In this document: piece after piece, positions 23,807 through 36,161 of the stretch
Numbering within the stretch: position 1 is the stretch's first letter
Layout: every line of letters starts with the position of its first letter
Assembly (NCBI GenBank): GCA_031213475.1
Contig: JARUPZ010000015.1
Span: 9,576,528-9,640,527 of the forward strand
Direction: 5' to 3'
DNA from: Nereocystis luetkeana
Taxonomy: Eukaryota; Sar; Phaeophyceae; Laminariales; Laminariaceae
Length of the DNA: 64,000 nt
Program-made: the position numbers and the translations under genes
The notes under the pieces: model-generated
Database searches by the model: none
What the model was told of the DNA's origin: nothing
The model's input: the letters and a program-made list of their open reading frames with translations, nothing else

Positions 23807-24090
23807 TTCCCCCCATACGAGGGCATCCAAGGAATGTATATCGTTGCATCAGGCTGCTACCCTCCCATTTTGCTTACGAGTACTCCGTACCAGGTACGTA
23901 CGTACATGTGTGATGAATTATTGACCATCTCCAAGGCAGCGGTTAGTTGATGTTCTCACATTGACTCGTCGACATAATCTTACTGCCCCTTGCTTGCAGC
24001 AGTACATTACCATCATGTGTGCCGGCCCCTCTGAGCTAGAATCTGCAGATCAGTTGTTTTTCTTTTTCGGGAGGCTTCGTTTTTTTTTCA

Positions 24091-24345
24091 CACCTGCCGT
24101 AGGACAGATCATAGTCTATAGATACTACAGATAGATGATCTAGTTCCTCATCTACCGACGTGAGAGGTGGTGAAGGATCTGCATATTAGTACAGCTCCAA
24201 CCCAGGAACGTGTACCACTAATAGATCAAGCAGGTTATACGGCTCCCACCCCGTAACGTTAGCTCAATCCGACAGTTAAGGCATATATCTGCTCTGAAAG
24301 ATCTGAATCATCAAGTGGTAGTGATCTATCTGATATATCTGATAA
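24091..24345. mobile_element. H-family element, reverse orientation
   Basis: Core in reverse: GATCTGCATATTAGTACAGC and CCAACCCAGGAAC. Confidence 0.75.
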
Positions 24346-24558
24346 TATGTTGGAGGCGTGGAGATTTTACAATTTGTAGTTCAGAAATCGTGCTCAGCGG
24401 CGAGCGCTACGTACATAAAATAACTAATAATATCGGTCGTAATACATGCCTACGGACAACGTTGGGGGCACAGGAGACTTGCAAACGTAGGAGAGATCAG
24501 CGATCTTCACTGACTGCCAGTGCTCTAGAAGTTTCAGGGATAATGCCGTACCAGGTAA

Positions 24559-24978
24559 GTAGATCCCTGATCTGTCGTACGAGTATGATCTACAGGCTCA
24601 TGTTTGTCGCGTGACTCAGGTTTCCTGGGTTGGAAGCCTGTTATCTGCATGATTTAAAATACATGTATCCCGGGTTGGATCCCTACAACTATCCAGACAG
24701 ATGCTGTACAGCCCCTAAAGACTAAAAACGGCAGGCTATGAAGTTAGTATCTACAATAGATGATCTATGTAGATCCCTGATCTGTCGTACGAGTGTTATC
24801 TACAGGCTCATATTTGCCGCGTGACTCAGGTTTCCTGGGTTGGAAGCCTGTTATCTGCATGATTTAAAGGACATGTATCCCGGGTTGAATCCCTACAACT
24901 ATACTGACAGATCCTGCACAGCCCCTAAAGACTAAAAATGTCAGGCTACGAAGTTAGTATCTACAGTAGATGATCTAA
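24559..24978. repeat. 210-bp tandem duplication of an H-like unit
   Basis: AGATCCCTGATCTGTCGTAC begins both units (24561 and 24771). The copies differ at scattered bases only. Confidence 0.92.
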
Positions 24979-25241
24979 GTAGATGGCGATATGTCCGATG
25001 AATGGAAGGTTTCAGTCTTGCTCAAAGTATCGTCGTAGGCGTTTCTGTTCGGCGGGTCCGACTGTCTGTGGGATGGTGCTGGAAGCCCTCGTTCGATACT
25101 ATTCTTAGACATGGAACACCCCTGACAGGCGTTACGGCCGTCGGGAATACTGAAGGGAAGGGGGGGGGGGGGTATACGTGGCCGGCGCCGGTCCCCCCGA
25201 CCTCTCACTTATTATACGCAAAAGGGAATAAGGGAGTATGG

Positions 25242-25337
25242 TTAACCTTTTTAGTACTGCAGTCCCGTTTTGGGGACAAACCACTAAATTTCTTAATAGC
25301 TTGTCCTCTAAACGGGACTGCGTTCCTGACAGGATAA
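25242..25337. mobile_element. G-family inverted-repeat element
   Basis: Arms TGCAGTCCCGTTTTGGGGAC and its complement around a short AT-rich centre. Confidence 0.85.
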
Positions 25338-25837
25338 TCGATTTCGGGATACGCATGAATCACGAACCCCTTCGGAGTCCCGAGATAGCGACCAAGACAA
25401 TGGTTGACAACTTTGGTGCCATCAACCGTCTAAAGAGGCAGCGTGTAAGGCCCAGCCATCGTGCTGCCACCCATGCCGTACGACTTATACTCCAACCCTT
25501 TGTCTTGCGTTGACCGTGCTGTAGTCGTCGCTTTGGAAATAGTAAATTCATAACCCCTCTCAAGTTCCAAGATCAAGGGTTTTGCACTTCGTGGAGTCGC
25601 TAAGAATTATCGTAAAGGTTAGTCGTTTTAAGCACGAAGTAGTGACCCCGTTAGACCCCCACACATCGGCCGAAAGCTTCTTGGACTTAGATTGGGACCT
25701 CTTTTGTAGGGGCAAAAACACTAACAACACCACAAAAATAAACCTACCAGATTCTCACCTATTCTCTAGTTCTTTCTTGCTTATTCATCCCCTGTACCAT
25801 ATTGAGTTCGCCGTTCTTTCTCCTGCTCCCTGCCTAT

Positions 25838-26245
25838 CATAGTCGTAATTCAGATCCGGGTTCGCATAACAGCCCCCCCCCCCCCCATTTCTGTCTCTGG
25901 AAGTGGCCACATCGGGAACTACAATGAACTCATTGAAGCTGTCATCCATATGCAAGTCCGCCTCACGACTAGCTCTGAGTAGGATGCAGCTCACCCTTCG
26001 TGCGACTCGCTGAACGCCTCACGGCGCTTCGTCCTTGGTGCAAGTAATGCCTGCCTGGTCGGTGAATGCCTGGTGGACTCCGTCCCGCCATTGTAGGGAT
26101 GCGAGGCTCTATGTTCATAGGAAGACGGGCACGGATAATATCGAGTACCAGGTACCCCCTCCCCCCCCCAATGCGGTAAGAACCTTACATTTTTGTATCG
26201 CCAGAAGGGTTCAGCACTTTCTTTCCTCGTCGCCTCGCGTTGGTT
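25838..26245. repeat. I repeat interrupted by a D fragment
   Basis: The left part ends in C14 and the right part resumes after a C run with the same GTTCAGCACTTTCTTTCCTC end as the 23.5-kb copy. Confidence 0.75.
25882..26155 (-). mobile_element. D-family fragment inside an I repeat
   Basis: TTTCTGTCTCTGGAAGTGG to ATCGAGTACC; I-repeat sequence lies on either side, with C runs at both junctions. Confidence 0.82.
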
Positions 26246-26262
26246 TTGTGTATAACTACCTA

Positions 26263-26368
26263 TTACGGGCGACCATAGTAAATGGGACCACATATTGTTA
26301 GTAAAAGTAGGTACTTATATAGGTTTTTTGTCTGTACCGTAGGTCCTATTTACTACGATCCTCCGTAG
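26263..26368. mobile_element. A-family MITE
   Basis: TTACGGGCGACCATAGTAAA ... TACTACGATCCTCCGTA. Confidence 0.88.
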
Positions 26369-26590
26369 TAGTGACATGCACGGCTCTTACTCTTCCACTT
26401 CTTCACTATCCGTACACAGTCTAAAAATATGGCATTGTCAAAGGGGCGCCTCGAATTGTGTGCATCTATCTCATGACGTTCGCCGCTCTTTCGTTCTTCC
26501 TCCAATCCACCACCCATACAAAGCCTAAACAGAGGACAAACACGAAGAAGGTGGGAAAGGGGCGAGGGCTCGAAGAAACCCGCTTCTACG

Positions 26591-26815
26591 ATGATCGTCT
26601 TCCGTAGGTCGGTGGTGGCAATCTGGGCCGTACTGGCGCTGACGCTGGCTGTTCGGAATGTTCGTGGCACGACGCCAACCTCACGGCCTCCAGTCATGGT
26701 CGAAACCCCCGACGGCGGCGGTACGACTAGGGTGGCTTTACTGGAACAAGCGTTGGGACTGCAGCAGAATCTGGATTTCGAAGCGGCGGCCAACATGTAC
26801 ATTGCACTGCTCCAG
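26591..26815 (+). CDS. Glycosyltransferase exon 1 (signal sequence, first TPR helix)
   Basis: 75 codons. MIVFRRSVVAIWAVLALTLA is a classic n/h-region, with possible cleavage after VRNVRG. A short linker precedes the TPR-like RVALLEQALGLQQNLDFEAA. The donor is a GC donor, CCAG/GCGAGT. No GT donor nearby keeps the frame into exon 2. Confidence 0.8.
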
Positions 26816-29800
26816 GCGAGTACTTGCTACGATTGTGCTTTCTGTGTGGCAAATATTTTCGTCTTGCGGAGTGGTGTAGAGAGGACGGAACTGTGACGAA
26901 GAAAACGAGCATTAAGAAAGGCAGGCTGACATTTTCGAGAAAACGATGAATTGAGGAGTCGTTATGCCGGATTTTGTTTGGAACGCACCGTAGACCAAAT
27001 AAGAAATCTAGCTTAGTATTATAACAAGGCCTAGATGGGTAGGCGATCGGTTAACCTTTTACCTTTAGCCCAACGGACTAAGACCATAACAGGACACGTA
27101 TATTTTCTTTTTCATGGGTGTCCTGAACGTACTCCATTGCACTTTCCAGGGCTTTTCGCGGGTCATGACCCGACCCGCGAGTCGGGTCACGTGGTGTTCA
27201 AAATGTCACGGGTCGGGTCGTGTCGTGAAGTGTTCAAAATCTCACGGGTCGGGTCGGGTCAGGTAGGGTCAAGAGTTTTTCAAATGTCAAGGGTCGGGTC
27301 GGGTCAGATCGGGTCGGGTCAAGAGGTGATGGAAAGCTCACGGGTCGGGTCGGGTCAGGTCATGACCCGCGAGAAGCGAGTCACTCACGGGTCGGGCCAG
27401 CATGACCCGCGAGTTGTTTTTTACTGACCCGCGGGTCGGGCCCGTGTATTGCGCTCGCGGATCCGACACTTGAATCACTTCCCGCTCTCTTACCCAAAGG
27501 TTTATCTCGTACCAATACTCAATAATTCTCCTTTGGTACTATATTCGAACATGACCACACCGGCAAATTCATATACGCATGTCTGCATCTACCCATACCC
27601 ACTACAGCCAGATCATGTATGGCTGCGGGGCACTCAAATGAACAGAAAAAATATTTTTGAAGTGCCGAGCTACGGGCCAGATCCGCGGGTCGAACCTTCG
27701 GGTCAAGATATATGGTCTCGCGGGTCAAGGTGACCCGACCCGCATAAAACCCAAGTCTCACGGGTCAACCGGAAGGTGGCGGGTCGGGTCGGTTCGGGGC
27801 GGAAGGTTTTGAAATCTCGCGGGTCGGGTCGGGTTGGGTTTGGAGATTTTTCAAATCTCATGGGTCGGGTCGGGTCAAGTCAGCATACCTCAGAACTTTT
27901 CCCATTTTTTGCAAACAGTACTTGGTCCAATTTACTATGGTCCCCCGTAATCGTACCCCAGTTACCGTAACGATGCCTTGAGGGCGTTGAGTTCGCGCGG
28001 GGGTTCGATCGTTGCTCGGCACCCTCTTTCCCTACATCACCGGTAACGGGTGCTGCTTCAACGACAAATGTTTTATTTCGGAAAGCTCTCCCTCTCTTCC
28101 GACCTGATAGTTTCGAACATACCTTGCTGATCGGTATTAGCAACCTCCCCGCTGTACGAGCTCAGCGCTCTTTCGCCAACATCGACCCGCAGTAAATTCT
28201 AAGAGCTCTACCCATTGACCCGCAGTAAATTCTAAGAGCTCTACCTCTAGGGCCGACAATATCGAAGAATCGAAGAAGTGTAAAAAAATCTCCTCATTCT
28301 CTTGATTTTACGTATTTCCTGCTTGTTTCAGTTCGTTTCCCGACTTTCCTGGGTTTTTTCCCCCTCCTAAATGAGGAATGCCACATGAAGTGTTCCATTC
28401 CAGACTGTTTTGCTGCCTGTTTGCCCCCTGCTATAATTTCATGCTTTAGGACATGTTTCCCGTTGTTTTCGTTTTCTTCGTTTTCTTGGTTCGTGTTTCT
28501 AGAAAAGTTAGGAACTCAGGAAAAACAAAAATCTTCGATAAATATCGGCTCTTTGGTCTAACGCCGAACCAATTTGTTTTTTGTCGCGGTGCTGTCGTCA
28601 AATATGTTTCTATAAAAATCGCAGGCCATACCCAACGACCCGGACGGACTGCACCGCTTGGGTCTCGTGCTTTACAGCCGTGGCAAGATGATTCTCGATG
28701 CTACGGGGTCAGACGACGTTACCCAAGGCAAGACTGAGACCTGAACTATTTTACAGTAGCTGGGCCCTCCCACAGGAAAACGGGCTGCAAGAAACCCAGC
28801 CTTTGAGATTTCCGGGAGAGTAAGAACTTCGTGAACGGTAATACTGGAGTTACTTTGCGGAACAGTGGCCTTTTTCATCGAATAAAAAATATAGCCTGGA
28901 CCAGTGGAACAAGAAACTCTGGAGATATTGAAGTTGAAGTTGTGCAACGTAGGTTTTTCTTCTGAAATAAAAAAGTACAAACGCCGAGCGATGATACGTC
29001 AGTAGAAGGAAATATCTCGAGAATGAAAAATTTCGACGAGATCTTCACATTCAAACCTGCCACACTTTTCGTTTTTTCGTGTGTCCCCCGCCCCCGAGTT
29101 AGGAGACAACGGGCTTTGGGATTGGGATGCATCCCAGGGGGGGGGGGGGGGCTGTGTTTCTTTTTGCCACCGGTATACTCTTATACAAAACTCTGCGTTG
29201 TATATACAAGGATCTACTTGTTTGTGCATGGCTTACATAGCTTACCTGGGTACCGATGCTCACTTTCGCGATTTCGGTTGGCGCATGCTCAGGGAGAGGT
29301 GCACCATTTTGTTTCTGAGGTTCCTCGCGTGAGGAGCCCTGTACTGCTACTAAGTCATTCATTACTAAGTCACACAAAAACTGACTTGAAGAAAAGCGAA
29401 GCCACAAACCGATGAATGCTCTTGAGGCCCATCAGTAGGTACACAAAACGTGAATTTAGCAAAAACAAGAATGGCGTTGTTCTGACGATTTTGGGTTATC
29501 CCTTTTAGGACGCTAGTCCCGTTTTGGGGACAAATTACTTATGATTTGACTGGTTTGTCCCCAAAACGGGACTGCGGTTTCTAAAGGGGTTAAGGAGCCC
29601 CGCCATTCACAAAAAAAAAGGGCTGCCCAGGCCGCAGCACGCGTTATCTATTAAGTCATGGAGTTTGTGGGGCACCGGTAAGTTATGGACTTTTATATAT
29701 AAAGTGAGGAAATTCACAAGACAATAATTTTGGGGGGTATGCCCCTTCCGTGCGCCATGCAGTCCTTCGTGGACCTTCCCCTGTGTACGAAACGGTACAC

Positions 29801-32800
29801 TAAATTGCGGTGTCGGCCTTGCTTCTATATTCCAGACTCGCGGCGGCAGGGTCGCTCCTTTCTCTTCGCTCCATCCTGGTGCGATACCCCGTCTCCTTAA
29901 AAAAAATACAGAAAATAATCAAATCAATACTGATTCATTCGAGTGTATCAATTATTATCCTTTTCACCCACTCTTCCCCCCCCTGTATGTGGGTATCATA
30001 CAATCAAACCGGGGGTAGAACGGACCAGCAGTATCACAGCAGTATCACATACGCAGCTTGTAAATAAGAATCATGCGGGTTTTTTCGCTCTCTTCGTAGG
30101 CTGAGGTAGGTGCCATTAGCCAACTTATCGACTTAAGTCGGCAAACCCAGGGGGCGAACCCAGCTGGTGGCCAGCCGACTTTGCCGACTGAAAGTCAGGC
30201 GAGCAAAGCGAGTCAACTCAGCCTTCCCCGGCCAAGCCCCTTCCCCTCCTCGCCGAACGCAAGGAAATATATATCCCGCATTCAACAATATTTCCCATAC
30301 GTATGGAAACCCAACACGTCGGATATATTTTCGGTACCTTCAGGAAGCGGCTAACTCTTAGTCCCACGAATACCTACTGTAGTTGGCGACCTAATCCTTA
30401 TAGGACTGAAGCCCCATTTTGGGGACAAACTGCTTGGAATTTGGCTGGTCTGTCGCCTAAACGGGACTGGCTGAACTCCTTTTTTTTGTAGGAGTTCCAC
30501 TGCGAAGTTTGTTTGTTTTATTGCTGTTTTTTTGTTGTCGTCATTACTGTCATTGCCCAGCCCTCTTCGGAAAGTCGGAGCGCCTTGTGAGGGCTTCGAT
30601 AAAATATGCGAGCAGCAAGCAGGAGGAAATCATGATGAGGGGGAACCTGGCCGAGGTTCTTCGGTGCAGCGGAGACTTGGGAGAAGCAGAGGTGGTGTCG
30701 AGGGAAGTCCTCGAGGAAGCGGGAAACACGCCGAATCCGCAGGTTTGTGTTGTCCGTGGGGAGGGGGGGGGGGCGGGGGGAGAGGGGGGAGGGGAGAGGG
30801 GAGAGGGGGGAGGGGAGATCGCGCGCGGGGGGGGGGGGGGGGGGGGGGTGCTCGATCTCATGCATGGCCGTAGTCGTATGACCATGGACCCTCGTATCCC
30901 TACAATGCCCGGACGGAGCACGTCGGGTTTGGGGTGACGGTACTACTGTCATAAATAGATTCGTAGTCGTGTGACCATAGACCCTCGCATGCTCGCAATG
31001 CTGGCATGCCGGGACGGAGCACGTCGAGGGGTGGGGGAGCGGGAGGAAAACAAAGTCAAACCCGACTCAAAATGACAGGTCAAGGTTACCAGATAACTAG
31101 GGTTAGGGGGGGAGGAGGGGGGGGGGGGGGGGGGGGCGGGCGGCAAGCAAGACAACACCAAATCAAAATCACGTGTTTCATCAAGCTATCCGAGCAAACA
31201 GGCCGCAATTCCTCCACGAAATGTAAAACGTGTTGATAATTTTCCCCAGGGTTAGTTTTCTGTTGACTTGGTTAGTTCGGGTGCCGTGTTGTTTTTGAGA
31301 GGGTGTCGCTGAGATCCTGATTTCCCTGACGTTATTTCTGAAGAAAAATAGTAATACTGAGAAAATAAGTTGTTCGGCATTAACGGCCCAACGAATGCGA
31401 GCACCCAGGAAATAAAACAAGAGAACAACAATATCCGGGAGTCGTCTCACTGATTGTATTATTAGTGTACAACGTTCCCACTCTCAAAATAGCTATCCGG
31501 CATCGGCCAGTTTTCCTGTTTCTTCCTGCAAGCAGCTGCACCTTACAGTGGCTACTGCCATCAGATGAGCAGTACGCATGGTACCATCTTTTCACGCGTA
31601 GGTTTTGAGATTTTTGCGCTTAGAATTTTGTGATTTGACGTTATTGATAGCTGGCTGCCGTGGGTAGACTTGTGTGCAAGTTTTGGCGTTTCCTTGTGCG
31701 CGTACACTGCAGTCAGTCACCTGCTCTGCTCTAGCGCAAAATCATCCTTGGTGTGAAACCCTGAGCGTGCATACAAGGGCCGCTTAGACGCAAAAAGTTA
31801 CATTTCTGTAAACTATCCAACAATACATTTATTTGGCACGTCAGCGCCCGGCTTTATTCATACTACTACTGTACTACGGAGGGGAGAGAGAAGCGGGAAG
31901 TTTGCATTATTTACTTTGATTTTTGAAATATTCATTTATTATTTTCCGATTAGGGGATGCAATCTGATCAGAACACACAAGTAACTAATGCCAGGTACAC
32001 TTTTGCCAACTTCTGTGTTTCGTACTGTGGATATAGCGTTACTTATTTATTTTCAGAAATCGGGGAGACGAAATTAAGACCGAACTGTCTATTTATTTAC
32101 CCCCAGAGTTGTAGCAAGCAAGGCAACGCACCCCCCACCTCGGATGACTTCAAAAACCCTAGTTTTCTCGCGACAAGAGGGAGAGTGTAAACTAACGCCG
32201 AGCGAGTCGTCTACGGAAATATACCGACGAGAACATATTTCCAACGCCTCAATTTAGGCCCCCCTTAAGGGGTGTTTTATTTCAAAACTCGACTACGAAA
32301 AAATCACCCCAGGGGGTGTGCTATATTGTCACCCTGGTGTGATACGGTACTCTAGAGCTGAAAAGTGCCATTTTGTTTTTTTGCTCTCCCCATATTTTAT
32401 CTTCTCCTTTTTCTCTCTCTCTCTCTCTCTCTCTACATCCTCCCTACTCGTGACTCAGATCCGGGGTCACATGGCATGATGGGCTCTCCTCCCCCCTCCT
32501 CGCCACTCTACGCACGCCTCCTTCCATTGTTCATCACGAGAAGAGACTTCAGCCATCCCCCCCACACACATCGACCCGCGTCGAGTCGAGCCTAACCCAC
32601 GCTACGCGCTCTCAGAGGTCGATTTCTTGCCAAGTAAAAAAAGTATTACCACCGGTGGGATTCGAGCTGAAGGAATAGACTCCGGCAGCCTTCGAGGGTG
32701 CCACTGAACCACCGGGGCAGCCGGTCCAAAATACGTCCTATCATGTGTGAAGAACACACACATAGTAAATGCGGGCGTAACATTTCCCTAAAACCTTGTA

Positions 32801-35800
32801 CTTGTCGTTGTTTTCCGGTTTTTGTTTTTCAACATTTGCCGACGCAGGCGTCTTTGACCCTCGCGGTCACCCTCATCAGCATCATCAACAGGGGCGTTTC
32901 GACGCCAGACCCCGACCCCGGGGACGGTTCTTCGGACGGATCCGAGGAGCGCTCCTCCGGAGAACGTTTTGACGAACGGGGCGGTGGACGTACCGAGTGG
33001 GCCATGCGATTGGAGGCCGAGCAAATGCTGAAAGCGTGAGCGAGGTTTAGGATTTCACCCTCTACATGCAGCCAGTCAGTATACATCATGTAGACAGACC
33101 CATGCATAAGGAAAAGTCTAAGAAGACGCGAGGGTCGCGCAGTTTTGGGGGGATGCTACGTGACATAACAAGATAAGCGAGATATGAACGAATCGTGCAA
33201 TATAAACTACGTAGCAAATATGGATGAAGAAAATCGTGCTCAGAGATGGATAGGACAGGAACTTGGATAAGAAGAAATCGTGCACACCAGCAGGCGCTAC
33301 TCAATATTATATGTATTAATAGTACATACCACTGTCGGCGGAAATATAAGGAGAGTTCATCGTTTAATATGAAGACCAAGGGGTCCTTATATTGACAGAC
33401 ACCCAGAGTGGTAGACTATTCTGAAGGAAGGTTGAACATGTCGGACATACCAATACCAGATAGATCATCTAAATCATCTAGATCAGATATATCAGATATG
33501 TGTTCAGTTATCTCAGACAGACCAGATATACCAGATATAGCATATAGGTCATCTGCAGATCATCTACAGATCCTTGCCTGCCGTTCTGATATGCTTGAGG
33601 AGGAGCTGTTAGGTACAGATCCAAGCCAAGGAAACACATGCGCTATTGTAGATCATGCAGACTTTACGGCTCCCACTCCGGCAACACGAGCTTGATCATA
33701 CAGATCATACAGATAGATCAGGGATATACCTATATATGTATCTATCTGCCATGAAAGAGCTAGATCATCAGCTGCCAGTCGATGTTCTGTCCGAGCTGTA
33801 GAAGGCTGCTGACGGTCATTAATAGGGTAACAACTACACTTCAGGCGCCGCTGAGAGCAGGCGTTTCTTGGTGATCACCGCCCGTATCGCGCAGAGACGC
33901 GTTCTACGATAGAGGTAGCACATTTCCACTAAATGCTTTCTGAATGACATGGTTCCTTGACCCAAAATCGTCGGAATGCGAATCTTGTTTCGAAAAATGA
34001 CCTTTTTGTATACTTGGTCCATGGGATTACTCTTCGGGATGCAATTTGGTTTTGTTGAAGTTCAGTGTTCGGGTGAGGTATATGGAGCTCCTTAAGTGAA
34101 GAGCCTCAGAAAATTCAGGGTGAACCTCTATCGTAGAACGCCTCCAGACAGAAGTAGATGCACAGCTTCAGGTCTACACCACATTTTGGTTGCTGTATTG
34201 GACAAACGCGGAAGTCGGCGCACTCGGCTCCCCCTCCTCCCCCCCTTACGTGACGACGCAACACCCAGCGCTATGGACGCGCCGAATGAAACGCAATTCG
34301 TGCCGCAAGGTATTGCGGGGGAACATACAGTAGAAAAAAATCAGAAGCAAAAACGGTGGTGTAAACATCAGGGGGGTACCTGAGTTTTTCGTCCCTCTTA
34401 AGTTCCGAGTGCTATCCACCACTATGTATTACTATGCCCCGCCGTTATGCTTGCATGGTATCACTGGTGACATATGCGCAATCGGGAAACAAGCGAAACG
34501 AAGGCCACCAAGAAAACATCCTAGCCAATTGAAGGGCATTTGGTACACCCCCCCCCCCCCCCCTCGCTCCCCCCCCCATTCCCTTGACCAATACGAGGCA
34601 TTACTTCAGTAGTTTATCAGCCCCGTTGGAATCTCGACGCATGTAGCTATCGAAACAATTGCTTGTGACGTGATTCTGGTCTTATCTGTGGTGTAGGAGT
34701 ACCAGTACATACTATCATACCATCATATTGTCGCGAGCGGCCAGTAGTAGTAGGGGTATATATAGACCTGGTAGGAAGGATCACGTTGTGCCCATGCCGT
34801 ACAACTCTCTGCATTCAACCAGTGGAAATCGGTAGCCAACCATTGTATACTCCCCAATTTTCACGCACTGGCCGTCACTTTTATCGTAGTCAATTGTGAT
34901 GATCCATTTTCCCCTCTGCACTACCAGTATAATCAAAGGCGTACCTGAGAGGGGCTAGGATCACTCCGTGATGACACCCCATCTGACACCTGACGATCAG
35001 CGTGTTGGATCGCTTTTTTTTCCATCATACCTTCCACATGTAAGAGGGGATTCAGAACCCAACGACGTCAGGCTCGGACGACGCTATCAACCAGACCTGA
35101 ATGATTGATGGATACTGTATACCTGGTACCGACTATGTAGTCCTCCTTATGAATAATGAGATTGTATTTGTAGAACTGACTGTGAGGAGTCAGTAGGGTC
35201 ATTAATGAATAACGATGTTGTACAAGCAATGGCAAAAATGTCGGCTTTGAGTCAGCAGAGCCATTCTTAAGGGTGGCTGCGCTACTATTGGTGTGATTTC
35301 GTCAAGAGTTTAGGTCTAATTGATAGCCTCTTCCATGCCCCTCGAAAGCATTGGCTCCTGCGGGAGTGGCACTACTATGGTGGATGGGTGCTTTATACGA
35401 TTGCAACAAGCGCTGCACATTGACAAACGGCGAATAGATTAAAGAAAAATACATTTTGTATTATCCTGTATTAACTCGTTTGGGACCCCGCGATAGCGAG
35501 CAAAAATAGGACACCCGAGTCTGCCTTCAACCTTCTACTATTACGGGGGACCATAGCAAAAAGGACCAAATGTAGTTAGTATAAATAGCGAGATATACAA
35601 GTTTTCGTCTGTGCCGTAGGTCCTATTCAATATGATCCCCCGTAAATAGCAATCGTGAACGCCCAACAGTACAGGTAGAAAGGATCATGCCGCTCTCATA
35701 CCGTACGACTTCCGTTGTGAATCGGACATCAATTTGCAGCGTCCCCTGCTAACACAGGCACATAAAGTAGCCGTTGTCGTAATCGTCGACTTTGATTGGT

Positions 35801-36115
35801 CATTTTTTTTCCCCATCCTTTGAAGTCCCCAAGAGGGTCAAACCGACGTTTCGACCAATCAAATCCTAAAGGGCGACTCTCCACCCGTCGCCCCATCAGG
35901 CATCTGGAGATTTTACCCGACAGCAAACACGCCGCGGTAGAACTAGCGTCGTTGCTGAGGGGAAACTGGGACCGCCACCTGGAAGGCGGAGAGTATGGTA
36001 GGGGCGCCCTCGACATGGTCGGCGGCGGCGGCGACGACGATTATGGTGGTTTCGCAGGTGGAGGGGAGCGGGTGCGCGATTGGGGTGAAGAGACGAGATT
36101 CTGGTTCGAGCGTGC

Positions 36116-36161
<46 letters not shown>

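Larger units (their letters stand above)
19032..26590. other. Intergenic region between two divergent genes
   Basis: 7.6 kb with no recognisable exon. It contains an inverted-repeat element (19967-20258), CTG runs, short tandem repeats, an ATCCCAGTCCC array, a 210-bp tandem duplication, H and I repeats, and copies of G, D and A. Promoters of both genes should lie at its ends, but I cannot point to a core promoter motif. Confidence 0.7.
26816..28624 (+). other. Glycosyltransferase intron 1 (GC-AG)
   Basis: Contains two GGGTC-rich blocks, half an A element (27923-27950) and a 34-bp direct duplication (28183-28245). Confidence 0.8.
28728..30560 (+). other. Glycosyltransferase intron 2 (GC-AG)
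   Basis: Contains an F element interrupted by a G element (29290-29615), another G (30392-30482), a G run near 29140, and a sequence near 30100-30220 resembling the 61.6-kb inverted-repeat element. Confidence 0.8.
30743..32847 (+). other. Glycosyltransferase intron 3
   Basis: Begins with about 100 bp of almost pure G/A, then two D fragments (30848-31030), a second G-rich block (31107-31140), a CT tract (32411-32434), an empty I element (about 32380-32590) and the tRNA-like relic. Confidence 0.8.
33036..35899 (+). other. Glycosyltransferase intron 4
   Basis: Contains H (33437-33799), F (33896-34143), a B-like element (34313-34445), a C run (34543-34563) and A (35541-35645). Confidence 0.8.

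Noticed and set aside
27035..27427. 130-codon frame of repeated HGSGR-like peptides
   Set aside because: It is the GGGTCGGGTC array read in one frame; no other coding evidence.
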